A DNA stretch of 14,315 nt from positions 4,036-18,350 of the forward strand of contig DGUF01000199.1 in assembly GCA_002394525.1 (NCBI GenBank), in the 5' to 3' direction. Numbering within the stretch: position 1 is the stretch's first letter; the number at the start of each line of letters is the position of its first letter. The translations under genes and the position numbers were made by a program. Origin of the DNA: Lachnospiraceae bacterium UBA4317 (GTDB lineage Bacteria > Bacillota_A > Clostridia > Lachnospirales > Lachnospiraceae). This document shows positions 14,080 through 14,315 of this stretch, one piece after another. A model generated the notes under the pieces. It was given only the letters and a program-made list of their open reading frames with translations. It was not told where the DNA came from and ran no database searches.

Positions 14080-14315
14080 ATGGCAAAGTATGTAATGGCA
14101 CTCGATGCAGGTACGACCAGCAACCGCTGCATCCTCTTCAATGAGAAGGGCGAGATCTGCAGCATGGCGCAGAAGGAGTTCACACAGTACTTCCCTGCAC
14201 CCGGCTGGGTCGAGCATGATGCAAATGAGATCTGGCAGACACAGCTTTCTGTTGCGCGTCAGGCAATGCAGAAGGTCGGTGCCACCTACAAGGACATCGC
14301 TGCCATCGGTATCAC
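14080..14315 (+). CDS. glpK: Glycerol kinase GlpK (5' part)
   Basis: The first 78 codons of glycerol kinase, which makes glycerol 3-phosphate from glycerol and ATP in the cytoplasm; the frame is open at the right edge. The N-terminal FGGY-kinase phosphate loop is clear (YVMALDAGTTSNRCILF). So is the glycerol-kinase segment EFTQYFPAPGWVEHDANEIW, which includes residues of the glycerol site and its neighbourhood. AAGGAGGG ending at 14072 gives a strong ribosome binding site seven bases before the ATG. The product is the signal molecule of GlpP, encoded just upstream, so the pair forms a feed-forward control loop. No convincing separate promoter is seen in the 190-bp gap (TTGACG at 14010-14015 lacks a good -10). 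Confidence 0.95.
   Translation, partial: MAKYVMALDAGTTSNRCILFNEKGEICSMAQKEFTQYFPAPGWVEHDANEIWQTQLSVARQAMQKVGATYKDIAAIGI

Overview
The window is a GC-rich stretch of a low-redundancy bacterial chromosome. Every credible gene is on the + strand. Strong GGAGG-type ribosome binding sites, lipobox solute-binding proteins with acidic Ala/Glu tethers, a GlpP antiterminator (a Bacillota regulator) and intrinsic terminators with T-tracts point to a Gram-positive member of the Bacillota. A high-GC Clostridia of the Lachnospiraceae type is my best guess; the family-level call is inference. I see no tRNA, rRNA, CRISPR array, integrase or insertion sequence.

Layout: (1) 1-3764 is the end of an oligopeptide transporter locus: the 3' part of an OppD-type ATPase, a complete OppF-type ATPase, a structured 305-bp gap, then a large OppA-type lipoprotein closed by a strong terminator. 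(2) 4100-6371 carries two unusual genes: a macro-domain protein with a long repeat-bearing linker and a C-terminal helix-turn-helix-like domain, and a single-domain von Willebrand A (VWA) protein with an intact metal site. This is the least conventional part of the window and the best candidate for an undescribed function. (3) 6610-7287 is a thymidylate-kinase-type enzyme behind a terminator and a T/G-rich repeat tract. (4) 7380-9083 is a lone response regulator with REC, degenerate GGDEF and intact EAL domains, bounded by its own promoter and terminator; it is predicted to degrade cyclic di-GMP. (5) 9372-11881 is a complete polar amino acid ABC importer (binding protein, permease, ATPase). 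It has an operator-like promoter and a terminator-like hairpin between the binding protein and the permease. The operon ends in a very long palindrome that resembles a REP element. (6) 12102-12902 is a DapF-fold racemase whose motifs match the histidine racemase CntK better than true DapF. (7) 13293 to the right edge is glpP followed by the start of glpK, a glycerol-use locus.

Most of the window is nutrient uptake and its control: peptides, polar amino acids, perhaps D/L amino acid interconversion, and glycerol. The macro/VWA pair and the c-di-GMP regulator are signalling or stress-type insertions between these housekeeping units.
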